DNA from: Bacillota bacterium
Lineage (GTDB): Bacteria; Bacillota; Clostridia; Lachnospirales; Lachnospiraceae
Direction: 5' to 3'
Assembly: GCA_023414355.1 (NCBI GenBank)
Contig: JAEZOB010000027.1
Location: 66,758-130,757 of the forward strand
DNA length: 64,000 bases
How positions within the stretch are numbered: the first letter of the stretch is position 1; every line of letters starts with the position of its first letter. Positions 1 to 8,419 of the stretch are shown piece by piece. A model generated the notes under the pieces. That model had not been told where the DNA came from, did not search any database, and saw only the letters and a program-made list of their open reading frames with translations. The position numbers and the translations under genes were made by a program.

Positions 1-2
1 AC

Positions 3-2168
3 CCGCTTTCATGGTTAGGGAAGTATGCCGGATGGATATCTGACTACAATGGGTCAGAGGAGATGTATTCCTTAAAGTTTGCGATTTTTACAATCGTCAT
101 AGCCGGATTCCTGGGAGTACTGTTGTTCTTCGTATTGACAAAACGGCAGATTTTAAAGGTGGTCCTGGCAGCTGTAATATTTGCATCTTTGATCATACTC
201 AGCATCAGTAAGTATGAGATTAGTAAAGCGGTTGTCTGTATCAGCGTCTTTTATAGCCTATCCATCCTGGTGGAATGCTATGGCGTTTATTATACAAGGA
301 AAGCCGGGAAACAGGAAAAGAAGGAGAGCATCCTTTATCTGGCGCCAATCTGCTTACTGATTGCGATCTTTGCAATTGTACTTCCTTCGAAACAAGAACC
401 GATTCAATGGAAAGTCGTGAAGGATGCATACTATAATGTGATACGTCAGATCGAAACCTGGAGGACGGATATTGATTATTATTTTAGTAATCAATCAGGT
501 GAGTTCGGGATCAATCTTACCGGTTATTCTGAGAATACCGGCGAGTTAAATAGCAAAGGTCGTAAACTAGTCAAGGATAATAATGTGGCCCTGAAGATCA
601 GTGGAGGATCAACTACCCGTCCAATCTATCTGATCGGCTCTGTAAGTGATACATATACCGGAAGCAGCTGGGAGAAGAGGGCAGAGGTAAGCCTGCCAGA
701 GGAAGAGGATTATAGACTTGATTTCATGGAGCTTTCCTATGCCCTGGCCAGACAGGATAAGGAAGTGCTTGAGAACAACCAGTTCCTCAACAGGGTAACC
801 TTCAGAGTCAAATATAATAATATTAAGACAAAAAGCTTCTTTTATCCACTGAAATCCAGCTCTTTCAAGGCATTGGAGGATACGAAGGAACCATTACTGA
901 AAAACCCCAATATTGTATTTGAAAATGTGAGTGGTCGTAGCACTTATTATGAACCTACCTTTTATGAGATGAATCTCAAGGGAGAGGCCTTTGACAAGAT
1001 GCTTCAGGAGACAGACGATTTTACCTACGATAATGCACCAAGTGTAAAGCCTGATTCACTGGAATACTTAAAGAAGAATCTTTTGAACCAGAGCAATGCA
1101 ATTTCTCTTCTCAATCGTAAGGATTTTAATAAAGTTCTGGGTGAACGGGCTGACTTGATTAAGAAGCAATATACGCAGCTTCCTGATACACTTCCGGATA
1201 GAGTAAAGAAGCTTGCCAATGAGCTTACTGCCGATTGCGATACCAAATATGAAAAGCTGATGGTAATTGAAGCATATTTAAACCAATATGAATATACATT
1301 GACGCCGGACAAAGTTCCTGAAGGTGAGGACTTCATTGACTATTTCCTTTTCGAAAGTAAGAAAGGCTATTGTACCTCCTATGCGACTGCGATGGCAGTT
1401 CTGGGAAGGTGCATCGGAATCCCGACGCGATATATGGAAGGCTTTGTTGCAAGATATGATAATCGGGATAAGAAAGGGATGTATCCTGTTAAGAACAGCC
1501 AGGCACATGCCTGGGCAGAAGCCTATATCGAAGGTGTGGGTTGGATCCCCTTTGAAGCTACCGCACCGTTCTATAATACACGATATTCGACCTGGGCAGA
1601 TGTTGTACCTGTAACTCCTGAGATACCGGAACAATATCGGAATCATTTTGAAGGTGAACTTAATCCTTATTCGCAGCCGCTTACAGAAGGAGAGCTGCCA
1701 AAGACACACCAGACAGTGAAGAAGGCAAATGAGGTACTATATGGAACAGTTCTAACCTTGGTAGCTGCGTTCATATTACTCAGCCTGTTTGTAATCTACT
1801 ATAATGGTCTGAAGCTTCGCTACCGAAAGCAGTATCATAAAGCAGACTGCAATAAGAAGATGTATATGATGTTCCTTCGGGTTCTTGCCCTGCTGAAGCA
1901 GGAGGGCTTTGATCTTGAGGAGCAGGAGACGATACAGATGCTCGCAGACAGAGTGAAGGATCATTACCTGTTTAACAAAGTCCTCTTTGCAGATGTGGCT
2001 AAGATCTATATGAGATTCCGGTACGCGGAGGAGAGTGTGGCAGAGAATGAACTGGAACAGGTGGTTATCTTCCAGAGTGGACTAGCTGAGCTTCAACGTG
2101 AAAAAAATCCACGATTTAAACTTTGGCTGAATGAATTAGTCTTCCTGATGAAGTATCGGAATGCATAG
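3..2168 (+). CDS. Membrane transglutaminase-like protein (TgpA/DUF3488 type), 5' end outside window
   Basis: Cell-envelope protein with an extracytoplasmic transglutaminase-like (papain-fold) domain. The frame is open from the first complete codon of the window, so the real start lies to the left; the first ATG in view (63) is probably internal because TgpA-type proteins carry further N-terminal membrane segments. Visible order: three or four hydrophobic segments (to about nt 390), an extracytoplasmic region, the catalytic core, a further membrane segment near nt 1740-1800, and a soluble DUF4129-like tail. The core shows the expected Cys (GYCTSYA, Cys codon 1371), His (QAHAWAEAY, His codon 1506) and a third acidic residue in GWIPFEAT. 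The family often sits beside MoxR/DUF58 genes, which would be outside the window. Its substrate is unknown. It converges directly on the SpoIID-like gene, the two stop codons being adjacent. Confidence 0.85.
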   Translation, partial: PLSWLGKYAGWISDYNGSEEMYSLKFAIFTIVIAGFLGVLLFFVLTKRQILKVVLAAVIFASLIILSISKYEISKAVVCISVFYSLSILVECYGVYYTRKAGKQEKKESILYLAPICLLIAIFAIVLPSKQEPIQWKVVKDAYYNVIRQIETWRTDIDYYFSNQSGEFGINLTGYSENTGELNSKGRKLVKDNNVALKISGGSTTRPIYLIGSVSDTYTGSSWEKRAEVSLPEEEDYRLDFMELSYALARQDKEVLENNQFLNRVTFRVKYNNIKTKSFFYPLKSSSFKALEDTKEPLLKNPNIVFENVSGRSTYYEPTFYEMNLKGEAFDKMLQETDDFTYDNAPSVKPDSLEYLKKNLLNQSNAISLLNRKDFNKVLGERADLIKKQYTQLPDTLPDRVKKLANELTADCDTKYEKLMVIEAYLNQYEYTLTPDKVPEGEDFIDYFLFESKKGYCTSYATAMAVLGRCIGIPTRYMEGFVARYDNRDKKGMYPVKNSQAHAWAEAYIEGVGWIPFEATAPFYNTRYSTWADVVPVTPEIPEQYRNHFEGELNPYSQPLTEGELPKTHQTVKKANEVLYGTVLTLVAAFILLSLFVIYYNGLKLRYRKQYHKADCNKKMYMMFLRVLALLKQEGFDLEEQETIQMLADRVKDHYLFNKVLFADVAKIYMRFRYAEESVAENELEQVVIFQSGLAELQREKNPRFKLWLNELVFLMKYRNA

Positions 2169-3128
2169 TTATTTAGACAAATCAGCAAGCACAGTATCCG
2201 TATAATAATAGGTTAAGATATCGGAATAAGTTCTTTCTTCATCCGCCATGGCATTTGCACCATATTGACTTAGACCGATTCCATGTCCTACACCATTACA
2301 GATAATGCGCGCTTTATTATCATTATCCTCAAGATAGAAATGATTAGAAGAAATACCCAGAACCTTGGCAAATTCCTCACCGGAAACGGTTAGGCTGCCA
2401 AGGTTCATTTTAGTTACATAGCCTGCACTATCCCGGGAAGCTACGGTAACTTCTTCAAAGAATTTGTCCGTAGTCAGTGTAATATCCGTATAATATCCCG
2501 TTAAAGCAGTAATGAGGTAGGGTAGTTCATATTCTCTGATTGAAAGATAGTCAGTTGAGGTAACATCCTGTTTGCTGGGTACACTGACCAGATATGGGAC
2601 ATCTACACCCCAGGCTTCGGAGGCATTGCGGGTATATCCTGAACCGGTATGAAAGAATAAGGGCAGGATTAATGTATTTCGATATAGAAGTACCTTATCC
2701 TTGGTTTGGAAGACAGCGTTTTCTATTTTTTTATAGTTGTCACTGTATTTTTCTGATTCCCAGAGGCCTTTTAAAGCTTCCGGACTGCTGTAGGGAAGAC
2801 CCAACTCAGCGATGGAAAACCTGCTTTTTCCTGGAGAATTCTCTGAAAGCTTAGACATATTATAGAGGGCATAGGTCCTTACTATGACAGCTTGTGCCTT
2901 CAAGGCTTCCGTATGGTAGGCGGCGGGCATGGTGGCAGCTACGACTCCCATTAGATAAGTCTCGAAGGGAAGCGTCTCCTTATCACCGTTTACTTCGTGA
3001 TAGACTGAATAATTCATAGTTTCCAGAAAAGCATCACTGCCACTATGTTTTACCAGCAGCGTCAGGATAAAGGGTAGAAGCAGGACTGTCACACTGACAA
3101 TCAGGGTCTTAAGAAGTATCTTTTTCAT
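2169..3128 (-). CDS. SpoIID/LytB-family protein with altered catalytic motif
   Basis: SpoIID proteins are peptidoglycan lytic transglycosylases that act on denuded glycan during spore engulfment; LytB-domain relatives act in vegetative wall remodelling. This 319-residue protein has an N-terminal signal anchor (MKKILLKT then a hydrophobic stretch) and the family blocks FETYLMGVVAATMP, EALKAQAVIVRTYAL and GVGHGIGLSQYGANAMA. I chose the ATG at 3128, which has a GGAG box about 11 nt upstream, over an ATG nine codons earlier that has none. In characterised SpoIID the residue before Met-Pro in the first block is the catalytic Glu (AAEMP); here it is Thr (codon 2931-2933). It is therefore either inactive, uses another residue, or is a non-enzymatic paralogue. 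The family assignment is firm; a role in sporulation rather than vegetative growth is not shown. Confidence 0.85.
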   Translation of the reverse strand: MKKILLKTLIVSVTVLLLPFILTLLVKHSGSDAFLETMNYSVYHEVNGDKETLPFETYLMGVVAATMPAAYHTEALKAQAVIVRTYALYNMSKLSENSPGKSRFSIAELGLPYSSPEALKGLWESEKYSDNYKKIENAVFQTKDKVLLYRNTLILPLFFHTGSGYTRNASEAWGVDVPYLVSVPSKQDVTSTDYLSIREYELPYLITALTGYYTDITLTTDKFFEEVTVASRDSAGYVTKMNLGSLTVSGEEFAKVLGISSNHFYLEDNDNKARIICNGVGHGIGLSQYGANAMADEERTYSDILTYYYTDTVLADLSK

Positions 3129-3216
3129 CTGGCAGCACACTCCGATCAATATCATATTGTTACATTATATTGACCGGAAATGTGCTTTATGTTACCAACA
3201 AAGAGACAGATACAGG

Positions 3217-4059
3217 TTAATGCGGTGCTCTCTCAAGCAGCTCATCAAAATAGCTGTAAAACTCCTCCTGATTGGCCAGCTGGACATTATGGTCAGGATG
3301 GCTCATGACATGAGCAATACAATCGGGAATGAGAGCCTTCATCTTGTCATAATCGGCTTTTGTAACTATTTCAAAGCCACCTGAAATGATCAGGAGTGTC
3401 GGGACTTTAAGCTTCGGAAGAAGGTCGTACCAACCTTTATAATACTCTGCATTTGCGATCGTTGCCTGCGGACTGAATCTGAAGAAGTATCCGTCCACGG
3501 TCTCGTATAGGTTGTTTAGATAATACTGGTAGCTGAATTCGGAGTCCATAGTCTGACGGAGCTGAGCCATCGCTTCCTGCAGACAGGAGAAGGGTACCGG
3601 TAATCCCTCCAGCATGGGAGCAACGGTTGGAAGCTGCTCCAGAGGAAGCGCACTGACTTGTTCCGGTCCATCAGCAGTTTTATCCAAAAAGGCCACCGCC
3701 TGAAAGACTTCTGGCCTCTTCTCGATACAAACAGCCGCAATCGATGCACCCATAGAATGTCCGACCAGGATGATATCCTTCAATTTGAATAACTCGATCA
3801 GAGCAAGGATATCCGTAGCCATCTCCTCGGAGGTATAGTAAGAAACAGGCTTGCTGCTTAATCCATGTCCTCTTTGATCCGGTGCGATAATTCGGTAATC
3901 CTTACCGTAATGCTGCATGAAATGATACCAGACCTCTGCCCGTCCTCCTCTGCCATGCAGGCACAGAATAACCGGTTTATTCTCTGTTCTCGTATCGAGA
4001 CAGAGTAAGTCAATCTCTCCTACAGTGACGATAGATCTGTAAATCTTAATCTTTTCCAT
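3217..4059 (-). CDS. Alpha/beta-hydrolase
   Basis: A 280-residue alpha/beta-hydrolase fold protein, probably a cytoplasmic esterase or related hydrolase of unknown substrate. It shows the oxyanion-loop motif LCLHGRGG, the nucleophile elbow GHSMGAS (Ser about residue 102), and a late His in HPDHNVQ as the probable triad base. The ATG at 4059 is preceded by a perfect GGAGGAATT spacing; longer in-frame starts upstream lack a ribosome binding site. It lies 80 nt downstream of a MarR-type regulator on the same strand, and a 24-bp perfect inverted repeat resembling the site in the marR promoter sits between them. The hydrolase is therefore probably repressed by that MarR protein and induced by its ligand. 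No signal peptide is seen. Confidence 0.85.
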   Translation of the reverse strand: MEKIKIYRSIVTVGEIDLLCLDTRTENKPVILCLHGRGGRAEVWYHFMQHYGKDYRIIAPDQRGHGLSSKPVSYYTSEEMATDILALIELFKLKDIILVGHSMGASIAAVCIEKRPEVFQAVAFLDKTADGPEQVSALPLEQLPTVAPMLEGLPVPFSCLQEAMAQLRQTMDSEFSYQYYLNNLYETVDGYFFRFSPQATIANAEYYKGWYDLLPKLKVPTLLIISGGFEIVTKADYDKMKALIPDCIAHVMSHPDHNVQLANQEEFYSYFDELLERAPH

Positions 4060-4105
4060 AATTCCTCCCATTCCGTGCAGATCTTGCACTTAGTTAATTT
4101 GTTGT

Positions 4106-4129
4106 AAATAGTTTGACATCAAACTATTT
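4106..4129. promoter_or_regulatory. Perfect inverted repeat, likely MarR operator for the hydrolase
   Basis: Two 11-bp arms (AAATAGTTTGA and TCAAACTATTT) flank a 2-bp centre. The half-site ATAGTTTGA recurs in the palindrome inside the marR promoter at 4572-4591. It lies 47 nt upstream of the hydrolase start, the usual place for a repressor site. Its use by this MarR protein is inference from the shared half-site and adjacency. Confidence 0.6.
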
Positions 4130-4139
4130 GGTTAAAAAA

Positions 4140-4562
4140 TTAAAAATTACGATAGATCTTTAATAATGTATGCAGCAATGTCTCCTTCTCATCAGAAGAG
4201 ATATCCCGGTAGACAAGCTCCATCAGATCCTTTGATATGGAATCGAACATCGGCTTCAGCGCCTTTCCGTTCTCAGTCAGTGTTACGAAGGTGACGCGGC
4301 TGTCCTTGGTATCTCTGGTCTTCACGACATAGCCAAGCTTAAGCAGCTTATCCACCAGAGCAGTCACCGTAGACTTATCCTTACCAATTCTTTCGGATAG
4401 ATCCTTCATCGTCAGGACGTCACTTTTTAAGAGCGCAAAAATAATATCGCCATGGGAGGGAACCAACCCGGTCACTCCCCAGCGCTTCATCTCATCAATG
4501 ATATATCTGTTGGCACTTTCTCTTACCTTTGAAATTAATGATATGATGTCTCTCGTTTCCAT
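4140..4562 (-). CDS. MarR-family transcriptional regulator
   Basis: A 140-residue winged-helix repressor of the MarR family, normally a homodimer released from DNA by small ligands. The core shows SHGDIIFALLKSDVLTMKDLS, then IGKDKSTVTALVDKLLKLGYV (recognition helix) and the wing RDTKDSRVTFVTLTENG. I place the start at 4562 (METRDI) because a consensus promoter lies immediately upstream and its predicted transcription start coincides with this ATG; the open frame continues 30 codons further upstream, but those codons would be the promoter itself. A palindrome fills the promoter spacer, which argues for autorepression. The neighbouring hydrolase carries a related site and is the likely partner gene. 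Confidence 0.9.
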   Translation of the reverse strand: METRDIISLISKVRESANRYIIDEMKRWGVTGLVPSHGDIIFALLKSDVLTMKDLSERIGKDKSTVTALVDKLLKLGYVVKTRDTKDSRVTFVTLTENGKALKPMFDSISKDLMELVYRDISSDEKETLLHTLLKIYRNF

Positions 4563-4568
4563 ATTCTG

Positions 4569-4597
4569 ATTATAGTTTGATATCAAAGTATTGTCAA
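4569..4597 (-). promoter_or_regulatory. Consensus sigma-A promoter of marR with operator palindrome in the spacer
   Basis: On the minus strand TTGACA (4592-4597) and TATAAT (4569-4574) are separated by exactly 17 bp. The spacer contains the perfect palindrome TTTGATATCAAA (4576-4587), which extends to 20 bp with one mismatched pair. The predicted transcription start is about 4562, the first base of the marR ATG, so the mRNA would be leaderless or nearly so. Confidence 0.7.
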
Positions 4598-4682
4598 GTA
4601 AAATATAATTCTCATATTTTATTGTAATTATTTTATTCTGGCCGGATATCAAAGGTTGCTTTATTAACTGAAGGTACGTGTA

Positions 4683-5864
4683 TTATTCTGCAAGGAGAGT
4701 CAGAAGATCTTCGATTTCCTTGCTTCCAATATAATGCACTTTAATTACAATATTATCTTTACGAACAAACAGATCAATTGTATTTTCCCGATACAAATAA
4801 TAAGCCTCATCAAAGCGTTGGTCATTCAACGAGATCAGCTTAACCTCTTTATCGCCGTTGGGACCTTGCTTATAATTATATAACATGTTATCTGCAAATT
4901 CCTTCAAGATGGGTTTTGCAAGGAATGTAGTACCCAGCTTAATATAAACCTCTTCCAGAAAAGAGGAGCAGGCGGTAGCTTCGGAATCCTGAGACTGTGC
5001 CTCAACCGGATGAGTTTCAGATAATACATACTCTGTATATAATAACGAGGGTTTCTTCAGAAAGAAAAAGGTCTCGTATTCCTCGGAGAGATCAGTAACT
5101 TGTCCATTGGAGTCTATCTCAGAGAGACGAAGCAGGGAGACTTCCTCGGTTAGGGCTTTCGGAGGCTGCTCGTTAAAATAACGAGAGGTATGGCTGCTGC
5201 TGTAAAGGTCGGCACCAATATTAAGTAAAAGCATGGCTGTGAGAACAAGGATTACTGAAATAGCTGATTTCTTGTATTTTTTCCAGGGCATGTGATGATT
5301 GTATTTCCTGCCCTCATAAAAAATTTGACGAAGCTTACGAAATTCACGGGTATACTGCAGACTGCTTATGATCATAACCGCAGCACCGGACAACAGTAAT
5401 AAGAGGGAAAGGAAGCTGGCAGCAGCATTTAATAACGGAAAAGGACTCGATAAAATACTTACGTAAAGGAACCAGAGTAACGTAAGAACCAGTACAGCGA
5501 TGGAAGCATAGATCATGGTAAAGTTTCTTGTGACATAATTGAAATTCATGCCCTGACGGATAATCTCTTCATCAACGGAAGAAGCCTGTGCAGCATCTTG
5601 AACGAAGAAGGAGTACTCCGAGCGAGTATTCACATAAGACCAACCAGCCTTCCTATATTGTTCTTTTGCCGTCTCTGATACCTTACTACCTAAAAACTGA
5701 ACGCGATATTCCAGATCTTTAGGCTCACTCACAGCAAACCGGGTAACTATACTACCGGCTTTTTTTAGAATCAGACCTTTCTTAGCCATATCACTGAGCC
5801 AACTTTCATATGCGCAGAAGCTGGTGAAAGGAATCAGGCAGATCTTAAGCTTTGTTTTACTCAT
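4683..5864 (-). CDS. DUF2812-like membrane protein
   Basis: A 393-residue protein whose N-terminal ~100 residues match the pattern of DUF2812 proteins: a short cytoplasmic motif region (AYESWLSDMAKKGLIL, YRVQFLG, YRKAGWSYVNTRSEYSFF) followed by membrane segments. Two hydrophobic segments lie near residues 120-185 and a third near 205-225, followed by an extracytoplasmic tail of about 165 residues ending in IEDLLTLLAE. The ATG at 5864 has GGAGG six bases upstream. In related genomes DUF2812 genes commonly follow a PadR-type regulator, but none is seen here. Function is unknown; a sensor or modulator at the membrane is only a guess. The family call rests on remembered motifs, not a profile search. 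Confidence 0.65.
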   Translation of the reverse strand: MSKTKLKICLIPFTSFCAYESWLSDMAKKGLILKKAGSIVTRFAVSEPKDLEYRVQFLGSKVSETAKEQYRKAGWSYVNTRSEYSFFVQDAAQASSVDEEIIRQGMNFNYVTRNFTMIYASIAVLVLTLLWFLYVSILSSPFPLLNAAASFLSLLLLLSGAAVMIISSLQYTREFRKLRQIFYEGRKYNHHMPWKKYKKSAISVILVLTAMLLLNIGADLYSSSHTSRYFNEQPPKALTEEVSLLRLSEIDSNGQVTDLSEEYETFFFLKKPSLLYTEYVLSETHPVEAQSQDSEATACSSFLEEVYIKLGTTFLAKPILKEFADNMLYNYKQGPNGDKEVKLISLNDQRFDEAYYLYRENTIDLFVRKDNIVIKVHYIGSKEIEDLLTLLAE

Positions 5865-6185
5865 CCTATACCTCCGTGGGGTCAGCGATGCTTCGCTTGA
5901 AACCATAAATAAGAATATCATTTGTTACTATCCCGGTCAAGATTATATCGGTCTGAAAGAAAAAAATGTTGATAGGAATGGGCTGCCACAACCCTTTCCA
6001 AGGGATGAAGGGAACATTTGTGATAGCATGATAGGAGAATAATGAGAGAACGAAAGAAGTGATTAGCAACGTACTTAAAATAAATATAATGCTTGTAAAG
6101 ATATGGCAAATCGCTTAGAATGATAAAAAGGAAATACAGAGAAGCACGCCCTGAATTTCCATACATTGAAAGAAGGTATGGCAGT
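5865..6185. other. 321-nt gap without a supported gene
   Basis: This gap separates the divergently oriented DUF2812-like gene (minus) and the small membrane-anchored protein (plus). Minus-strand open frames exist here (for example 5866-6069 from a TTG) and read hydrophobic, but none has a ribosome binding site or a recognisable family signature. A remnant of a small membrane protein is possible. No confident promoter could be fixed for either neighbour. Confidence 0.4.
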
Positions 6186-6575
6186 ATGAAGAAAAAGCTA
6201 GTCCTGATCATAGGCGTTCTGGCAATGATTCTGGTGATAGGAATTTACTTATTGCAGGTTCCAAAATATAATGCTGATCAGGTAAAATCAATGACCCTGA
6301 TTACACTTCCCTCTCCACCTCAATGTAAGACGATCACTGATCAGAAGGATATCGAGACCTGTCTGAACTATATTGACTCCCTGAGCCTGGTACCTGCAAT
6401 CAACACAGGAAAAGGCTGGTGGTTTATGATAAAAATCGATCAATATACGACGATTTCCTTTCTCGACGAGTATGTAAGCTTCAACGGGAAAACCTTTAAA
6501 ATCAAAAACCGTGATTATAAAGATTCTTTACGCGCATTATATAAAAGCATGATTTATGAAGAAAAAGCCTGGTAA
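6186..6575 (+). CDS. Small membrane-anchored protein of unknown function
   Basis: A 129-residue protein with a basic N-terminus (MKKKLV) and a single hydrophobic segment (residues 4-21) that could be a signal anchor. The remainder, about 105 residues, is soluble with no motif I recognise; it includes a single CKT and a KGWWFMIKI strand. The ATG at 6186 has GAAGG nine bases upstream, whereas the frame's first ATG (6120) has none. It stands alone between a divergent DUF2812-like gene and a convergent HxlR regulator, with a shared hairpin terminator after it. Probably a real exported or membrane-tethered protein of unknown role. Confidence 0.6.
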   Translation: MKKKLVLIIGVLAMILVIGIYLLQVPKYNADQVKSMTLITLPSPPQCKTITDQKDIETCLNYIDSLSLVPAINTGKGWWFMIKIDQYTTISFLDEYVSFNGKTFKIKNRDYKDSLRALYKSMIYEEKAW

Positions 6576-6576
6576 G

Positions 6577-6635
6577 ATTGAACCGATCCCCTATAAGTTA
6601 GATTTTTTGGGTCTAACTCATAGGGGTCAGTTCAA
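6577..6635. terminator. Hairpin between convergent genes
   Basis: Arms of about 25 bases (starting TTGAACCGATCCCCTAT and returning as ATAGGGGTCAGTTCAA) enclose a T-rich loop. It sits between the plus-strand small protein and the minus-strand HxlR gene and can serve both directions. Confidence 0.6.
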
Positions 6636-6640
6636 AAGTA

Positions 6641-7000
6641 TCAGGCTTTCTCTTTTGTAGTGAGCTCCATATATTTCATATATTCCATTCCCCACTCCTC
6701 CATACTGTTAATAATCGGAGCGAAGCGTCTGCCAATCTCGGTCAGGCTGTACTCTACCCTCAGGGGCACTTCATTATATGCCTTCCGGAGAACAAGACCG
6801 TCATCCTCCAGCTCACGAAGATGCTGTGTGAGCATTTTTTGAGTCAGAGTGGGGTCTTCAAAGGCTTTCTTGATCTCACCGAAGCGCATGGTATCATTTT
6901 GTATTAGAAACCATAGAATGGAAAGCTTCCATTTGCCGAAGATTACTTTCTGGGTCAAAAGGAGAGGGCATTCCAAATCCTCCTCTTTCCAATGATCCAT
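6641..7000 (-). CDS. HxlR-family transcriptional regulator
   Basis: A 119-residue winged-helix protein of the HxlR/DUF24 family, which often senses electrophiles or redox signals and usually controls a divergent oxidoreductase. Diagnostic segments are CPLLLTQKVIFGKWKLSILW near the N-terminus, LTQKMLTQHLRELEDDGLVLR (recognition helix) and the wing RVEYSLTEIGR. A single cysteine at about residue 11 is placed like the redox-sensing Cys of YodB/HypR-type members, which suggests but does not prove thiol sensing. The ATG at 7000 has AAAGGA about 10 bases upstream; a GTG three codons earlier overlaps that site and is rejected. It is divergent from the aldo-keto reductase gene, its likely target. Confidence 0.88.
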   Translation of the reverse strand: MDHWKEEDLECPLLLTQKVIFGKWKLSILWFLIQNDTMRFGEIKKAFEDPTLTQKMLTQHLRELEDDGLVLRKAYNEVPLRVEYSLTEIGRRFAPIINSMEEWGMEYMKYMELTTKEKA

Positions 7001-7110
7001 ATAGAACACATCCTTTCGTTACTTTATCAATGCCAGCCCATGAAATTTACTCATGATCTCCAGCTTTTTATCGTATTTTATAAACAGGCTTGCGGATGGA
7101 AGCTTGCTTA

Positions 7111-7138
7111 CACAGGATTACCTGTGCTATTTATTATA
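7111..7138 (-). promoter_or_regulatory. HxlR gene promoter with palindrome at the start site
   Basis: On the minus strand an extended -10 (TGC before TATAAT, 7133-7138) predicts transcription from about 7126. The perfect dyad CACAGG-ATTA-CCTGTG (7111-7126) begins at that position and is a good candidate operator for autorepression. The -35 is weak. The rest of the 336-nt divergent region holds a second dyad (7273-7293). Confidence 0.5.
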
Positions 7139-7272
7139 GCATAATATTGGGAGTAGAATAAATGATTTTATGCGTTCTGATAAAATTGTGATTAAAAGTA
7201 GTAACTTGAAAGTAACTATGCCACTTTTTAGTGCCTAATTGCAGGATTGCCTCGATCGTTTTATGATTGATC

Positions 7273-7317
7273 CATAACATAAGAAACGTTATGACAAATA
7301 TGGAACTATGGTATAAA
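7273..7317 (+). promoter_or_regulatory. Candidate regulated promoter of the aldo-keto reductase
   Basis: A TATAAA hexamer (7312-7317) lies 20 nt before the start codon region. The dyad CATAAC-N9-GTTATG (7273-7293) overlaps where the -35 should be. Repression by the divergent HxlR protein is inference. Confidence 0.35.
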
Positions 7318-7336
7318 TAGGAGAGGATGGATCATT

Positions 7337-8239
7337 ATGAAACAAATTCAGCTTGGAAAATCTGACTTGAAGGTCTCGGCTATGGGCCTTGGATGCATTA
7401 ATTTTGGTTCCCATGTCGATGAAAAGACCTCGTTTGAATTAATGGATGCGTATGTGGAGAACGGAGGTAACTTCTTAGATACCTCGAACAACTATATTGT
7501 TTGGGATGGTTTTACAGGCAGTGAGAGTGAGAAGACAATTGGTAAGTGGTTTGACTACAGTGGAGCAAGAAAAGATGTTATCCTGGCGACAAAGCTCGGA
7601 GCTTTGCCGAAGGACAATACCTCCAGAGATTTTTCTGGTATGGAGGGACTAGGCAGAAAGACGATTCTTGAATCAGTCGAACGGTCTTTAGATCGCCTTC
7701 ATACGGATTATATTGACCTGTTATATCTTCATGTTGACGATTACGCAACTCCGCAGGAGGAAACGCTGGGGACCTTACAAGAGCTGATTGATCAGGGAAA
7801 GATAAGACAAATCGGCTGCAGCAATTTCAGGGAATGGAGAGTGGAAAGTGCTCGAAATATATGTAAGCAGAACAATTATCAGTTCTTCTGTGCTATCCAG
7901 CAGAGATATAGCTATCTCAATCCTGCGATGGATGCGGATTTCTCCCCACAGGTTACCGCCGGGAAAGGTTTGGAGGAGTATATTAATTACTATCAGGACA
8001 TCACAATGGTAGCACATACTCCGCTGCTTTACGGATTGTATACCAAGGGTGGTGAAATCGACTATGAAGCATATGATACCCTGTATAATAGAAGAAATCT
8101 AAAGAAACTACTGGAGGAAGAAAAGCAGCCGGTGTCCTGGGTGTTGAAATATATCACGGAGCAGTTTGGGGGAAGTGTTGTGTTATCTACTACTTCCAGC
8201 AAGAAGCATCTGATCGAAAATATGCAGTACATCGGATAG
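7337..8239 (+). CDS. Aldo/keto reductase
   Basis: A 300-residue NADPH-dependent aldo/keto reductase with a (beta/alpha)8 barrel, acting in the cytoplasm on aldehydes or ketones of unknown identity. The first strand reads LKVSAMGLGCINFGS; the tetrad region is NFLDTSNNY (Asp and a possible Tyr), ILATK (Lys) and DLLYLHVDD (His). IGCSNFREW and the C-terminal cofactor segment SVVLSTTSSKKHL also match the family. It has a GGAGAGGATGG ribosome binding region. It is divergent from the HxlR regulator, a common arrangement for electrophile-detoxifying reductases. The usual family Tyr context is slightly unusual (NNYIVWDG), so substrate preference may differ. Confidence 0.9.
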   Translation: MKQIQLGKSDLKVSAMGLGCINFGSHVDEKTSFELMDAYVENGGNFLDTSNNYIVWDGFTGSESEKTIGKWFDYSGARKDVILATKLGALPKDNTSRDFSGMEGLGRKTILESVERSLDRLHTDYIDLLYLHVDDYATPQEETLGTLQELIDQGKIRQIGCSNFREWRVESARNICKQNNYQFFCAIQQRYSYLNPAMDADFSPQVTAGKGLEEYINYYQDITMVAHTPLLYGLYTKGGEIDYEAYDTLYNRRNLKKLLEEEKQPVSWVLKYITEQFGGSVVLSTTSSKKHLIENMQYIG

Positions 8240-8354
8240 CACAGGACTGAATAATAGATTACTAATCAGTCATATTAAGGCTATATAGCCGAGGGGACTG
8301 ATAAGAATATAGAATGAAAGCGAATAAGCCTAAGGAACTGATGAGATTAATCAT

Positions 8355-8410
8355 AAAGACAAGGTAAGGATAACTGCATGAAGAAAAGCAGTTATTCTTA
8401 CCTTGTCTTT
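8355..8410 (+). terminator. Strong intrinsic terminator after the aldo-keto reductase
   Basis: A 23-base left arm (8355-8377, ending TAACTGC) pairs with 8388-8410 (starting GCAGTTA), with one mismatch, around a 10-base loop. The right arm ends in TTT. Confidence 0.7.
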
Positions 8411-8419
8411 CAAAGAACG

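Noticed and set aside
1278..1709. 143-codon minus-strand frame inside the transglutaminase gene
   Set aside because: It lies opposite the conserved catalytic core and shows no domain or start signal.
5866..6069. Hydrophobic minus-strand frame upstream of the DUF2812-like gene
   Set aside because: It begins at TTG without a ribosome binding site and matches no family I know; a remnant is possible but unsupported.
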